Assembly (NCBI GenBank): GCA_002007465.1
Contig: LNAC01000009.1
Location: 2,175,414 to 2,239,413, forward strand
Direction: 5' to 3'
DNA length: 64,000 bases
DNA from: Ailurus styani
Taxonomy: Eukaryota; Chordata; Mammalia; Carnivora; Ailuridae
How positions within the stretch are numbered: the stretch's first letter is position 1; every line of letters begins with the position of its first letter. The translations under genes were made by a program, and so were the position numbers. The notes under the pieces were generated by a model, which saw nothing but the letters and a program-made list of their open reading frames with translations, was not told where the DNA came from and searched no databases. Shown in pieces: positions 1-12,632 of this stretch.

Positions 1-784
1 GCGTAAGTTATGCATCAGCTGGTACTCTCAAAATAATGTCGCTTTATTTTTTCCTCCCACACTCAGCCCTCTTTTGGCCCAGGAAAGGGGGGTTTAGTGC
101 CATCAACTCCTGACAACGGGAGACCCTGAGCAGGAGCCCCAGCCTCTCTAACCCTGGCTGGCCCATCGGAAAGCTGGTGGGGGACAGAACGGATCACCTC
201 CCGGGGCCTGCCGGCCCCCACCTTCCCTGTTCTCGGGGGTGGCGTCGCATCCCCAGGAGCCTGGGCATCGGCATCAGCAGAGTGGGGCCCGGCACAGCAC
301 GGGTGCTGTCACAGGCGTCTGGTGGCTGCACACACCTGTGCTACGGGGGTTGGGGAGGGGGCCGGGGGGCTGGTCAGAGCCCGACTGCGGGGTGGGGGGC
401 CAGCTGGCTGAGTGACCTCAGGGATCAGAAGACAGCTGAATTCTCTGGGCCTCCATCTCTCCATCTATGAAATGGAAATGGCGGTGGCCACTGTCTAGAG
501 CTGGCGGGGAGTCTAGGGAGAGAGCTGCGCGTGGAGCGCTCAGGACACGGCTCGACGCGGCCAACGCCATGCAAGCATGAGTGGTCGGCGTGTGACATTT
601 CCTTCACTTGTCCTTACTTGAATCTGAACCTGTCAGAAGGCTTCCTGGGTGCCCCATCCACAGCCAGAGCTTGATTAGGACAGGCCAGAAGAAGCAACAG
701 CCACTCAAGAGAACCCTCCAGCACCTGTCCCCAGCCTGGCACTGACGAGGAGGAGAGACCCCCGCTGCTCTTCTTCTGACTCAC
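1..784. other. PTPA intron (downstream of exon 6)
   Basis: No coding exon is seen here on either strand. The stretch is GC-rich with a G-run cluster at about 345-368 (plus strand). The next PTPA exon must lie left of base 1. Confidence 0.7.
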
Positions 785-884
785 CGATTGAACACCTTGA
801 AGACAATAGCTATTTGGTCATCTACCCGGAGCACCCCAATCTTGCAGAGGCAGCAGAGGAAAGCAGCGAAGGCTGCTTCATGTC
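785..884 (-). CDS. PTPA: PTPA coding exon 6
   Basis: This 100-bp exon follows a CAG acceptor and ends before GTGAGT. It completes the conserved Gly-His-Glu motif begun in exon 5 and ends in VFNR with the last codon split 2+1. The next exon is outside the window. Confidence 0.95.
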
Positions 885-3800
885 CTGGGGGAGAAAAAAA
901 CAGCCGAGGTCGACAGTCTTCCAGAAAAAGGAGCCGGACTGTTCTTGGTCTCACCAGAGTCCAAATCACTGAGAACTGCCCCTCTACAGAGGGATGTCAA
1001 CATGGAGATAATGGAGCTTCTGCCCCTTCCAGAAAGACCCAGGTCCTTTTGAGAACAACCCACTACTGTAATTCCAAAAGGCCTAAGAGGCCGAGGCTGT
1101 GGACTTCTTAAACAGACGTTCACATTTTGTTCTGTAGGTTTAACTCACTCGTCAATTGCAAGCTATCTCTTGAGAACCTACCACGAGGCCAGCCGCTGTC
1201 CGTGTCAGGCATTAGGGAAACTACATTCATGCCTTTGCTTGATAGCTTATGACCTATCAAGATGACAAACATTAAGTAGACAACCACTTCTATAATTCTA
1301 GAAGGACAGGGGGATATCTGGAAGATATCACAGGGGGACCCTGACATAAGGGTTCAAGAAAATTTTCCTAAGAAAGTAATATTTAATCTGAAAGATGAGT
1401 AAGAGTTGGTAAGGCACTGGATGTGAGGGAAGCAAGAAGAGCGATCTAGCCAGAAGGAACAGCATGTGCAAAGGTTCTGAGGTGAGAAAAAATGGAATAT
1501 GTTTGAAGAACCCTAAGAAGGCCAGTATGGCTGAAGCAGAGAAGGCAAGGGAGAAAGTGTAATGAGATGAGGCTGGCTATCAGACAGGCCTTAACCACCA
1601 CATAAAAAGCTCAGACTCAGTATCTTAGGAGCAATGGGAGCCACTGAAGGCTTCCAAGCAGGGAACACACGGTCACGTTACAGGGTCAAAAGGCAGCCCC
1701 TTCCATGGGGTCCCTGGCTGGCTCAGTCAGTGGAACATGTGACTCCTGATCTCGGGGTTGTGAGTGCAAGCCCCATGTTGGGTGTCAAGATTGCTTAAAA
1801 CTAAAATCTAAAAAAAAAAAAAAAAAAGGCACCCGCTTCCTTTCCCAGTCATGCCAAATAGGAACGGTCAGCACCACAGACACCACTGATCAGATCCTGG
1901 ACTGAATGCCATGGTTCATAGTATTGTAAAAAAAAAAAAAAAAAAAAAGTGTATTTGGAGGGAGGCAGAGAAAGACTATTTCAGGGACTTCCTGTCCCAT
2001 CTCTGTAGAATAAAGGTGCCTCCAGGGCCCGGGCAGCTTGTGAGCTGCTCCTCTCACCTGCGCTGTTTCCGTTCTCCACCAGCCAGAGGCCCAGCCACCG
2101 GCGCACAGGGGCCCCCACACTTGACAGTGGAAGAAAAACCCACCCCCGGCTGAACTGACCAGTCTCCCTTCAGGGTCCTTCCCTGCTGGTCTCAGTCAAA
2201 GCCCCACCCCAGGAAGTCTCAAAACATTTGATAAACCTGCTCCCCAGCAAAGGGGGAACAGAAGACAATGCCTGCCCAGAACCCAGGTTCAAAGAGGCCC
2301 TTCTCCAGGCCTGCCTCCTCGGCCTGTGCTGGCCTGTGTTCCTCTCGAGGAACCTGAGCCCCAGGCAAGGGGAAGGCCTAAGAGAGTAGCGCTCTTGCAC
2401 TTGCCGCTTCAGAACAGGTCAGAAAGGGGAGCCTACCATTGCATGGTCCTCCCCCCATCATCATCCCCCCATACCACCTCCCCCAGAGAACTCCGCAGCA
2501 CACAGACCCTGAGCCAGGGCGAGGGTGTGCCACGATGCTGCCGGAGGCTAGGCTCTGGTAAGGGGTTGCCTTGAGATATAGTAAGTGCTCAATAAATTAC
2601 TTTGCTGCAGGTGATAAGCTCACAGAGGCGGTGTTCACCGAGAACAGCAACCGGCGCTGCCGGGAGACACCACACACGTGGCATCAGCTCCCCCTGGTGG
2701 ACCAAGACAGAGCCGCAGGAGCAGCTTGGCGCCTCCCTACACCCCAGCGGGCCCCGAAGGCTGGCTGCTCCGAGGGCCTGGAGACACTCTGGAGCACAGA
2801 GGAAGCAGCCCAAGAAGAGCCTGCAGTGACGCCAAGCACGCCCGGGGAGTGGCAGGTACCTGTGCCATAGTCGATGCGGGTGGAGTTCCCCACGGACTCC
2901 TTTAGGTAAACAGCCACCTCAGGCACGGCAGCAGCCAGATGGGTGGGGACCACTGTGGCCACCAAGTTCTCTGCTTCCTGATAACAGAAGAGACACAAAG
3001 TGGTGGCAGCAGATTAGGCAGCATCCTGGAGGGCAGGCACCCAGGAGCAGCACTTGGCCGGGGCCCAGCTGGCCACACCAGGCCAGCCCGGCTCCCTGCT
3101 CCCTGCTCTGACCGGCTACAGAAAGATGAGGAGGGAGACACCGACGCTTACGCCACACGGCAACGACCCTGGGCCTTTCCTCCAGGGGACAAGGGTCTGG
3201 GACAAGACAGAAGGGAACTGCCCAGAAGCCGTTCAACTCCCCCATCTGGTAAGTCACTGCCGTCCCCGCGGGCACCATCTTTCTCCACGTTGCCAGGGCA
3301 GCGAGATCGGTGCCGTGCGTGCTCAACACGCAGACGAGAACGTTCCTGGCAGCATGATTCACAGTAGCCAAACTGCAGCAACAACCCTCCACTGAGAGGC
3401 CCCCAGCCCACAGGCCATGGCGTGGTTAGGGGCCGGGACACCAGACGGCGACACAAACGCTCCGCTGCTCCGCCCAACACGGGGGCTCGGGGACACAGAA
3501 CGCTGAGCGGAACGTGTGAGACGGCGATAAGTGCAAAAACAGGTAACAGTGCTCTATGGGATGGAAATCAGAAGAGTTTGGAGGGCGGATATCAACTCAA
3601 AAGTGGCACAAAAGTTTTAGAGCTTGAGACGGGTCGTGGCGCGAGGGCCAAAACATACGCTGAGACCCAGCGAGCTGAGACGGGGTCACTTTCCTGTAAG
3701 TTATAACTCAATAAAAATCTTAAAAAAATTTTAAATTAAAAAAAAAAAGACCCTGTGCCCTCTTAGAGTCCAGAGACAGGCCCAGGCTGCTCTTAGGCAC

Positions 3801-6800
3801 GGACAGCATTTTGCTGGGCCCCTGGGGTTCCCCTCTGCTCCAGGCGGAAACACTAGGCCAGAGAAACGAGGACCCAACTTTCTCTAGGTTCCGTCTACAG
3901 ACACCTGGCAGGAAAATCTCCAGACCTGAGGAAACTCTGGATTCCCAGGCCCCACCCTAGACCTACAGACTGCTTTTCTAAGGACAGGGCCCATGATCCT
4001 GCATTTTTATTATTTCCTTGCTTTGAACAGGTATCACCGCTATAGGATTCAAAAATACATTTAAAAAAAAAAATAAAAATACCCTGGATTCTACTCCAGA
4101 AACCAATACTGCAGTGCATGTTAACTACCTGAAATTCATATAAAAATTAATTAGTAATTTTAAAAATCAAGAAAAAGAAGCGCAATGCTAAATTCTTTGG
4201 GATTTGCCAAGAAAATACTGAAAAGTAAAAAAGTAAATAAATACACACGTTACAAAAGGGATGGATTGAGAAGTTTCTGAACCCTTCCCTGCTCTCCCCT
4301 GCCCTCAGAGAAGTCACAGCTTTATTAGCATCTTGCATACCCTTCCAGTGATGTTCCTTTATGCAAACTGAGTGGCACAAACGTATCTTTTCATTTTTCC
4401 CTCTTTCCACATAGCTTGCCATGTGTCAGACCCCAGGTTCCTCTTTAACCAAAAAATAAATCCCAGACCGCCTTCCCCCTGAGCTCCTAGTGGGCTCCTA
4501 GGCTTTCTCATAGCTGCCTAGCACTCCAAGCTAAAGCTCCTAGTTTATCTGACTGATACCCTGCGCACGGACACTTTGGACACTTGAACCCGTTGCTAAT
4601 GCAAACGATGACCTCAGTAACAGCCCCAAGCAGAAGGCTGGGCGTCCGCAGTGGGGATTCCCAGAAGATGGCAGGGGCAGAGGGTAAATGCATTTGTACT
4701 TTTGGTAAATGGAATCGTCATGTTAACAAACTCCCTGGTGATTCTGAGATGCCCAAAAGCTCCTGCACCCCAGCCCAGCCCCCAAGCATGTCCTAGAGCA
4801 GCCTTACCTCATCAAGTTTGGCATACCAGGTCCTGTAGGCCTTGTTCCCAAATCGAGAGGGCTGGTCCACCGGAGGGGTCTCATCAATCCACCTGTCCAG
4901 CGTGTTGAGGAGGGCGACCAGTTTCTCAATGGCCTGTAGCAAGCAAAGAGAGGGGATCAAGCCACAATGACCAGTGGCCCCTAGCTAGAGCCACAAGGGA
5001 AGCCCCAACTGTAGCTGGACAATTACCCGTAGGCGTGGCACTAAGCGGTAAGTGCTGGGGAGCCCACACACTCCCACAGGACTGAGTTCTTAAATCCAAC
5101 TATCTGCGGGCGCCCGGGGGGCTCAGGCGGTTAAGCGCCTGCCTTCAAGTCAGGTCATGATGATCTCAGGGTCCTAGGATCAAACCCGGGGTCGGGCTCC
5201 CTGCTCAGCAGGGAGTCTGAGTCTGCTTGTCCGTCTCCATCTGCCCCGCCCCCAGCTCAGGATCACTCACCCTCTCACAAATAAATAAAATCTTTAAAAC
5301 ATGGGACCCAGGGCAAGCACTGTTTTGTAGCCTGCTCAGCTTCCTCCTGAGCTTCATTCCATGTCAACATGCAAACATAATTTTACAATAGCCTTTAGTA
5401 AGTTAATGGAATTTCATCGTGCCAACATACTATAATTTTCTACCAAATCCCTCCCTAATAAATGTTTGGGTTATTCCCAATTGTTCCCTCCCACAAACAA
5501 CCTGGCAGTCCCCCTCTGCAGAGCTGCTGGGTCAGAGGTCCGAACCTGTGTAACGCTTTGTAGGGCCACAGTGTCGGGGAGCCCATCTCCCTACACCTTT
5601 CCCACAGCAGGCAGGAACCAAGGAGTGGGATCAGTGTCACAGGCCGGGGCAGCGTTGGCACACAGAATGTTACTCAACGAGGAAATCAGGTGAGGCTGAC
5701 GATCCAAAACACAGGTCTGGAAAGGCAGCTAGAAAAGGACTCCTTCTGGGCGTGGCTTGTTAAAAAAAAAAAAAAAATAGGCCAGACACGAGGCAGAGAG
5801 AGGGTATTCAGAGGCAGGCAGCCCCGGGAAAGAAGACCTTGCCAAGAAGCAGGTCTTGCCCGTGTCTACTGGGCACAAACAGCACAGAGAGAGACCCCCG
5901 GGAGCCCTTGACACTGCGTAGGACCTAGCAGGGTGGTGCCCACGTGAAAAGTTGTGAGGAAGAAGGCAAGGCTCGGTGAGGTCCGCTGCCGCATCGCGCA
6001 GGCTCCACGCAGGAGCAGGCCAAGAGCTGTGGAGGGACGGAACGTGGACTTGAGCCAGTGGAATTCCTGTCAGCCAATGCCCACCCCGACACAGCTCCAG
6101 GAGGTGCAAATCGCACAGCAGGCCATGTAAACAGCGCCCCCTGGCATTGTGCAACGTGACAATGGCCTGAATGTTGCCAACCCTCACCTCCCCTTTCTCT
6201 GTGCTTGGGGTGCAAGAGCGAGGAAAAGTCACCTATAAGAGGGGAAAGCTCCCCGGACACCTGGCTGAGCAGAGGACCCGGGGGGCAGAAAGCTGCCCAG
6301 CTGAAATGTGAGACAAAGTGCCGCCACGTCCCAGCTTCCAGCTTCGCCAAGAACTGGGTCACCAGGAACTGATAAAGACAGAGCAAGCCTGACCCCATGC
6401 AGCACCTGGGACTCAGAAGCGATGAGGCAGTAATCCTGGCCCCAGGAAGCTCCAGGCAGGCCCAGTTCCCTGGCGATCTCAGTCCTGGGCAAGGCACTGA
6501 AGGGGATAAAGAAGGTGGAGGGAGGCCACGGAAGCCGGGAGGCCACGGAAGCTGGAAGCCGGGCCCAGCTGCCAGCTCAGCTGGAGTCATGAATAATTAA
6601 AGGACTCCTAGCTCCTCTTTCTGGAGAGGGCTTTTAGAATGCAGGGGCGGCCTCTATTGTCTGACTGGCTGGGGCTGAGGGGTTCGCCCCTCCGCTGTGG
6701 GCCGAACTCTCAGGAAGCACAGAGAATCATCTGAGCTACCCTCCTGCTCCCTGCATCAGTGCTTCCTTTCGGATTTCATGGACCAGTAAAATTTTCTCCA

Positions 6801-8741
6801 AACCATTACTTGCCAGTGTTTTCTTTCTCTTTGCTCCCCAACTTAAATAGCAAACAGAACAATAACAAAAAATAAGCTTCTTATCTACTCACATTTTGCA
6901 AAATCCCAAAATTTGAACCCCCAAAGATTAGGACAAATATCACCTCAAACTGAAGGAGAGCCTTCTAAACCCATATGGGTCTAGACGGTCTCACCACTTT
7001 GCCCTTGCTCGGTCCCTTCGCTGCTGGTGGTCTGGAAGCTGGCCCCTAGGGCCGCTCCGTCCGCCCTCTCCCCAGCTGCCATCCCTGCAGGAGGAGGCAG
7101 GAGTGAGGGGAAGCAGGAGCCCCGCACAGCCATGCCGGGGGCCCTCCCCCCATCTGCGGGCTGAGAGCACACGCCGTGAGCCCTGCCTTCTGCTGCCCTG
7201 CCAGCCGTGGGCAGAAGCTGGGAGACTTCTGGAGACCAAACTAGTCACCTCCGCCCACCGAGTGATCGCCCTGGCACTGGGATGAATCCCGGCTCAGGAA
7301 TCACACCACTACTGGAGATTAGAACTGATAAACAGCTCACACTAACAGCTAACAAGGATAAAGTCACCCAGTGCGTATGAGGCACTGTGCTAACAAGCCT
7401 CCGTGTGGGATCCCACTGAATCCTCCCCGCGGCTCTTACACTCACAGAGGAGGAGATAGAGGGTCAGAGGGGATGAAGCCATCAGCTTGGAAGGGAAAGG
7501 TTATCCAAACCCCGTCAGCCTGACTCCGGAACCCAAACACTTAACCATGCTGCAATCGTGCCAAGAGAGCCGCTCCCGAGCCACAACACCTGGCTGCCCT
7601 GGAGTCTACCATCAAAGCATGAGGGGAAATTACGGGACCTCGGGATCTGCTGGGGTAATTAAAAGATCCCCCTGTAATCAGCCGTCCCCCACCACACTCC
7701 CTGCCCACAGAGCACAGCCGAGCTTCCCTCCCCACAGGCTCGAGGACAAGCCCTGTCTGTCCCAACCCGTGAACTCAGTGGGGGGCCAGTCCCCAAGAGA
7801 AGGAGGTCTACCCCCAGCACAGGTCCGGCTCCCCTCTGGTGACAGAACAAGACCTCAGCCACCCACAGCCAGTCAGGGCCCCGGAAGAGAGAGCTCCGCT
7901 GGGGCGGGGAATGAGGGTCAGGTGGAGGCCAGGCTGCCGCACGGCCAGGCCTTATCCAACTGGGTGGGAGAAGGCGCTGAGAGGCCGCTCAGGCCCTGGT
8001 GTCTAAGATAAGAGTCTCGAGGTGACCGTGAGCCAGCTGGGCTAGGGACCCAGGAGGCCACTGGAGGCCTGGGACGCAGCCCTGGGAGACGGCATCCGGC
8101 AAGAGCCCGCAGGCCGCAAGCCCACGCCTCCCCACGCCTCCCCACAGCTCTTGCCCTCGCTCCGCCGACGGCGCCCAGAGGGCACCCGCCCCGCCCCAGC
8201 ATCCCCACTTCCCGGAATGACTCCTTAGGAAAGGGCGCCCTCAGACCTACACGTAAGGATGTGCAGAGCAGCGACATTTAGGGACACGACCTCGAAGTCC
8301 AGAGTTAGGGGCTGTTTCAACAAACGAGGGCCGCCTCCGTGAGGCAGCCATTTACACGGTGGCCGGGCAGCAGGAGAGGAGGAGCTCAGAAGGCAGGTCT
8401 GGGCGACACTCCCCAAACTGTTCCCAGGGCCGCCCCAGGGAGCCGGGCAGGAGCGGGAAGAGAGAGAGAGGTCAGCTTTTTGTTATCGCCCTTTTATTAG
8501 TGATCCCTTCACTGAAGCACACTTACTTCATTTGTAATCTTTTTTCATTGAAAAAGGTACACGGGGCGCCCGGGCAGCTCAGTCGGTTGGGCGGTCGAGC
8601 GTCTGACTCTTGGTTTCGGCTCAGGTCATGATGTCGGGGTCCCGAGATGGAGCCCCGCCAGGACCGAGCGGACCAGTCGGGCTCCGGCTCGGTGCGGAGT
8701 CGGCTTGTCCCTCTCCCTTCCCCGGCTCATGTGTGCTCGCG

Positions 8742-8778
<37 letters not shown>

Positions 8779-11700
8779 TCTCCCTCTCAAATAAATAAAT
8801 ATTTTTTTAAAAGGAAGAGAAATACAAACACCAAAATGTCAACCGCACATGTGCCTGGGCGATCTTATTTCCTGCCCTGGCCTGCTGGGGCCCAGGCGCA
8901 CACGTCGCTCTCGGGAGCTACTCTGGGAACAGCCCTGCTGCAGCGGGCTCCCCGCCTGGGCCTACCTCAGAGACTTTGTACTCGAAGGTCAGCTTCTTCC
9001 CCTTCACACCTTCGTTGAGCGTGAGGATGAATCCGATGTAGTCAGCGTAAGCCTACCAAACAAAGTGGGGAGTGGGGGTGGAGAGAGGGGTGTCAACCCC
9101 TGACCCTCCACACCCCGGCCAGCCCCCAGCTCCACCCCATCCCCAAAGAGCTCCAAGCTGTCCCTGGCCCCCCAGCCTGGCAGCAGCAGAACGATAACGC
9201 CAAACACCCCACCCATGCCCTCCATCCTAAACAGCTGGCAAGCCAATGACCATTATGACACCTGGACCCTCAGCCAGAGTTTGCTGTGTGCTCACTGTTC
9301 CTGCCAGAAGCTTCTTTACACAACTCCATGAGGTAAACACTGTCACTATCTCCACTTTACAGATGAGGAAACCAAGGCTTCAGGAGAGATGACTTGCCCA
9401 AGGTCTCCTAAGACCAAGATCTCACTAGACGTGGAGCTAGGACCCCACAAGTCCTCCAAGTTACACTACAACACCAGAAGTTCAAGGCATACCAGCAAGG
9501 CTTCCTCCCCTGCTAGTCTTCCAGATGTTTCCCCCACCAGACAGGCCAGGCGATCAGCCTGCGGTGCAGAACCCCTGCTCCTAAGAGAAGAAATTGTTTT
9601 CTGCCCGGGGCCGGGTCTCCCAGCACACCCATCCCCAGCTTCCAACTGGGCACTCTCTTCCCTGTGGAGCTGCAGGTTACAACCAGCACAGGGATAAGAA
9701 AGCACTGAGGTGCAGGCCCTGGGAGAAAGTGACTTCTGTTTGGTCTTGTTTCTTCTTCATCCCCGCTGCCTCTCATTCTCTTCCTTCCTCCTTATCCAAG
9801 ATGCCAGCAGCAGCCACAACAAGCCCCAAGAAATGACCATTCTGTATCTAAAGGGGAGCATTCCTGTACCAGGACCTTCCTGCGGCCCATGGAACAGCCA
9901 CAGTGGAAATGAGGGGTCACAGGGCAGGTCCGAGCCCTTGTCCTGCCTGCAACCAGTGTTCACAGTTATTCCAACCGACTACACCAAGATGCAAAGACAG
10001 GAAGCAGCAAAGGGTAGTGTCACCCTCCACAGTCCCAGCTCCCACATGGGCCCAAGTCTCTTGGTGACTAAAGCTCAGGTCATTCTTATAAACCAGACTG
10101 TGCGCAAAGTCTCCACCTACGCCACCATCCTCATCCCTGTGACAGTAACAACCATGCCTGCAGCTCAGGATGCCTCACAAATGCCTAGCACCAGGCCAGG
10201 TGCTTTTTGGACTTTGAGTCATTTAAGTGTCCCAATAACCCATTTTAAGGTAGAATAAATAGGCTTGGCCAGCTTAGGCACATTGCCTAAGTCACAAGAA
10301 GAGGAAATGGCAACCCGGGCTTCAAGCTTTGACCTCTCTGACCCAAAGTCCATGCTCCTGGTTGCTGCACTCTGCAGCCTAGTGAAACTGTGGACAGAGT
10401 CACTTGTCAGGCCATGAACTTGAGTGGTGAGCTTCAGAGCAAGTGAAAGGCTTCTATCCAATAAAGTTCAACATATACTCCATTAGAAAAAGTAACCAAC
10501 ACTTCCCAGAAAGCGTTGGTGCCTACAGCAGGATCAAACTGTGCCTACAAAGGGCCAGACAGTAACTATTTTAGGCTCTGCGGCCGTCAAGTCTGGTTCA
10601 CAAATTCTCAACTCCACCCAACTCTTCCAGTTAGTGCGAAAGCAGCCATGGACAATACATAAATGAGCCTTGCTGTGTTCCAATAAAACTTTATTTATAA
10701 AACCAGGCAGGGGTCCAGATTAGGTAAGCAGGCAGTAATTTACTGACCTGTGGCCTAGAGCGTAGTGGCTCAACCCATGCCGTCTACAGACAGAGGACCT
10801 GGGCATGAATCTTGAATCTCATCCCGACCACTTGCTAACTGTGCCAGCTTGCTAAATGTCCTTATCTCTTGGCTTCACTTTTCTTACCTTCAAAATGGAG
10901 ATGACCACTGAGCCCACTTCCGAGAGTTTTTGTGAAGATTAAGTGAGCTAAAAAATACCTGGTGCGTCATGAACACCCCATCCTCCTTGGAAAACCCCCA
11001 GGGGGAAAGCAAGGAACTAAAGCCATGTCTGGATTCAGCCAATCTGCAGGTTGAGGGCAGACCTGTGGTTCTCAACTCAGGCAATCTGGCTCACGGGCAA
11101 CTTCTGACAAGGTCTGGAGACATTTTTGGTTGTAATAGCTGGGGGGAGGAGGGCTGCTGGCATCTAGCAGGCAGAGGCCAGGGAAGGTACTAAATGTCCT
11201 ACAGTGCACAGGACAGCCCCTACAACAAAGAACTACCCACCCCGAAATGTCAACAGTGCTGAGGTTCAGAAACCTGGAGGCAGAAAAACCAAGATGATGA
11301 AAGGACTCAAACGGTGTCCTTTGAGCAGCTGAAGAGATTAAGGTATTTATCCTGGGGAAGATTCAGGGGGAGCCTATACCTCAGAAAAGACATGATAACC
11401 ATCTGCAAATATTTAGAAGGCAGGCTTATGAGAGAGGAGCCAGAAAGGCTTGCATGGCCCAGGAAGGAGCCACAGCAATTGCAGGATGTGGGCTCAGTGT
11501 CAGCCCAGCGGACTCCCTTAAGAGAAGCTGCCCTTCCGCACAAGAGACCCCGCCACCCCCACCCCAGCTGAGCAGACCAGGAGTGGGCACCTGGCTGAAC
11601 CTGGGACCAAGGCTTTCCCTGAGGATTTGAAATTGCCTTTCTTTTTCTTAGTCCCAATCTTTCCACAGCCTATACCAGAAGCCCAGGAGGTAGAAGCTGT

Positions 11701-12169
11701 TATTTTCTGCCCACCGTTGGACCTAGCCGCACAGAAAGCTGGTCTGCACTTCCCCTTGTTCTAGGTCCCAGTTCCTAGGTATTTTTAGGCCCAGCCACCT
11801 CCCTGGCCTAGGTTTCCATGAGACAGATAACCTCCTCTCTCTTAGACACGTTGGCTCCAGACCAGCTGTAATTTCTACACCCCCCCCCCCCCCCCNCCCC
11901 CCCCCCGCCCACGGAGGGAGAGAGAGGGACAGCCAGCTCCCCCGTCAGCTCTCTCCTTAGCTTCTAACAGCTCTGGTTCCAAGAGCAAGAAAGGTCAGGA
12001 GCTCACTGTCTTTGGAAAAGCCCAAGTTCTTCATCCCACCTCTGGCCCTACAGTACAGACACCACTGGTACCTGAGAACGCTTCCATTTGCCCATGTCTG
12101 GAACTGTGTGGATCTCCTTTTTTGGAATGATGAAGTTCTGAGTGGCTGGAGGGATGTCCTCCGAAGAAT
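785..12169 (-). CDS. PTPA: PTPA, serine/threonine protein phosphatase 2A activator (partial: coding exons 2-6)
   Basis: PTPA activates the PP2A catalytic subunit as a chaperone with peptidyl-prolyl isomerase activity, in cytosol and nucleus. Five minus-strand exons translate without interruption to the family sequence, about residues 11-187 of a protein of about 323 aa: the N-terminal NFIIPKKEIHTVPDMGKWK block, AYADYIGFILTLNEGV, WIDETPPVDQPSRFGNKAYR, the conserved ENLVATVVPTHLAAAVPEVA and IDYGTGHEAAFAAFL segments, then IGVLRVDDQIAIVFKVFNR. All junctions are GT-AG and phases agree. Exon 1, which in orthologues encodes a stretch starting MAEGERQ, is not visible and should lie in the 16927-17722 gap. 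The C-terminal exons lie left of base 1. Spaces between exons are introns with SINEs and MIR/MER remains. The gene is head-to-head with CRAT. Identification is by recalled family sequence. Confidence 0.97.
885..2859. other. PTPA intron between exons 5 and 6
   Basis: It holds an old plus-strand CAN-SINE (about 1703-1828), a poly(A) run near 1928-1947 and otherwise unrecognised sequence. Confidence 0.75.
1703..1828 (+). repeat. CAN-SINE (older subtype)
   Basis: CCTGGCTGGCTCAGTCAGTG head, GATCTCGGGGTTGTGAGT box and a poly(A) tail. Confidence 0.85.
2860..2977 (-). CDS. PTPA: PTPA coding exon 5
   Basis: This 118-bp exon encodes EAENLVATVVPTHLAAAVPE through RIDYGTG, the most conserved core of the family. 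It has a CAG acceptor and a GTACCT donor and ends in phase 1, matching exon 6. Confidence 0.96.
2978..4807. other. PTPA intron between exons 4 and 5
   Basis: It holds LINE-like sequence at about 3340-3750, with an A-rich end near 3717-3748, and a MER5A-like fragment around 3930-4010. The rest is A/T-rich and unrecognised. Confidence 0.6.
4808..4933 (-). CDS. PTPA: PTPA coding exon 4
   Basis: This 126-bp exon (42 codons) encodes AIEKLVALLNTLDRWIDE, then PPVDQPSRFGNKAYRTWYA and KLDE. It has a CAG acceptor and a GTAAGG donor. Confidence 0.96.
5107..5299 (+). repeat. CAN-SINE
   Basis: CGCCCGGGGGGCTCAGGCGG head, CT-rich middle and an AAATAAATAAAATCTTT tail. Confidence 0.9.
8564..8816 (+). repeat. 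CAN-SINE with expanded (TC)n
   Basis: GGGGCGCCCGGGCAGCTCAG head; the CT tract has grown into (TC)n near 8747-8775. Confidence 0.9.
8966..9052 (-). CDS. PTPA: PTPA coding exon 3
   Basis: This 87-bp exon (29 codons) runs from AYADYIGFILTLNEG to LTFEYKVSE. The acceptor is TAG and the donor GTAGGC. A lysine stands where the recalled human protein has arginine (EYKVSE against EYRVSE). Confidence 0.95.
9290..9470 (-). repeat. MIR fragment
   Basis: TTTACAGATGAGGAAACCAA and ACTTGCCCAAGG are MIR in minus orientation. Confidence 0.75.
10545..10745 (+). mobile_element. hAT-type MER element remnant
   Basis: Contains GGGCCAGACAGTAACTATTT and CCAATAAAACTTTATTTATA, typical of an ancient mammalian DNA transposon family I cannot name with certainty. 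Confidence 0.6.
10740..10970 (+). repeat. MIR fragment
   Basis: ACCTGGGCATGAATCTTGAA, CACTTGCTAACTGTGCCAG and CTTACCTTCAAAATGGAGAT follow the MIR plan. Confidence 0.75.
11068..11277 (+). mobile_element. MER20-like hAT DNA transposon remnant
   Basis: GTGGTTCTCAACTCAGG start, GTCTGGAGACATTTTTGGTT and ACAGTGCACAGGACAGCCCC core, and a terminal inverted end near 11260-11275. The match is to the recalled MER20 consensus. Confidence 0.85.
11880..11906. repeat. Poly(C) tract with one N
   Basis: 26 C with N at 11896; length is uncertain. Confidence 0.9.
12072..12169 (-). CDS. PTPA: PTPA coding exon 2
   Basis: This 98-bp exon starts after an AAG acceptor with two bases completing an aspartate codon. 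It encodes SSEDIPPATQNFIIPKKEIH, then TVPDMGKWKRSQ, and ends before GTACCA. It needs a phase-1 exon 1, which is not found in the available sequence. Confidence 0.95.
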
Positions 12170-12266
12170 CTTGACAAAGAAAGTGATGAAGCAAACAGAT
12201 AAATAGAATCTTCCCCCAACCCAACTTTCTGCCCCCTCTCTGTCTCTCTGCACCCCACTGTCTCTC

Positions 12267-12267
<1 letters not shown>

Positions 12268-12353
<86 letters not shown>
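12268..12353. repeat. (TC)n(AC)n compound microsatellite
   Basis: About 20 TC units run into about 22 AC units, about 100 bases upstream of PTPA exon 2 in transcript sense. Confidence 0.95.
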
Positions 12354-12356
<3 letters not shown>

Positions 12357-12632
12357 AAACCGAGACTTCAACCCCCAGTCCCTGGGGTAAACCAGACACA
12401 TAGTTCCAGGCCGATCAAGCCAAACCCACTGACCTCCTGCCTTTCTAACCCCAGCCCGAAGCCCCTCGGGACTGGCGATCCCCTTAACACGGCTGCAGTC
12501 AGTTGCTCTTCGTGCCCTCACCTCCCGCTACCTCACCACAGAATGGTTAGAAAAACAAAACCAAGTTGACCTTTTAGACAGAAGCAGGCAAGTCAAAGAA
12601 GGGGGGCAAAAAATACAAAAGGCCATCGATTC

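Larger units (their letters stand above)
4934..8965. other. PTPA intron between exons 3 and 4
   Basis: It holds two plus-strand CAN-SINEs (about 5107-5299 and 8564-8816) and MIR-like sequence around 7370-7580. No exon of another gene was seen. Confidence 0.7.
9053..12071. other. PTPA intron between exons 2 and 3
   Basis: It contains MIR fragments (about 9290-9470, 10150-10390 and 10740-10970), a hAT-type MER fragment (about 10545-10745), a MER20 copy (11068-11277) and a poly(C) run with one N (11880-11906). Confidence 0.75.
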
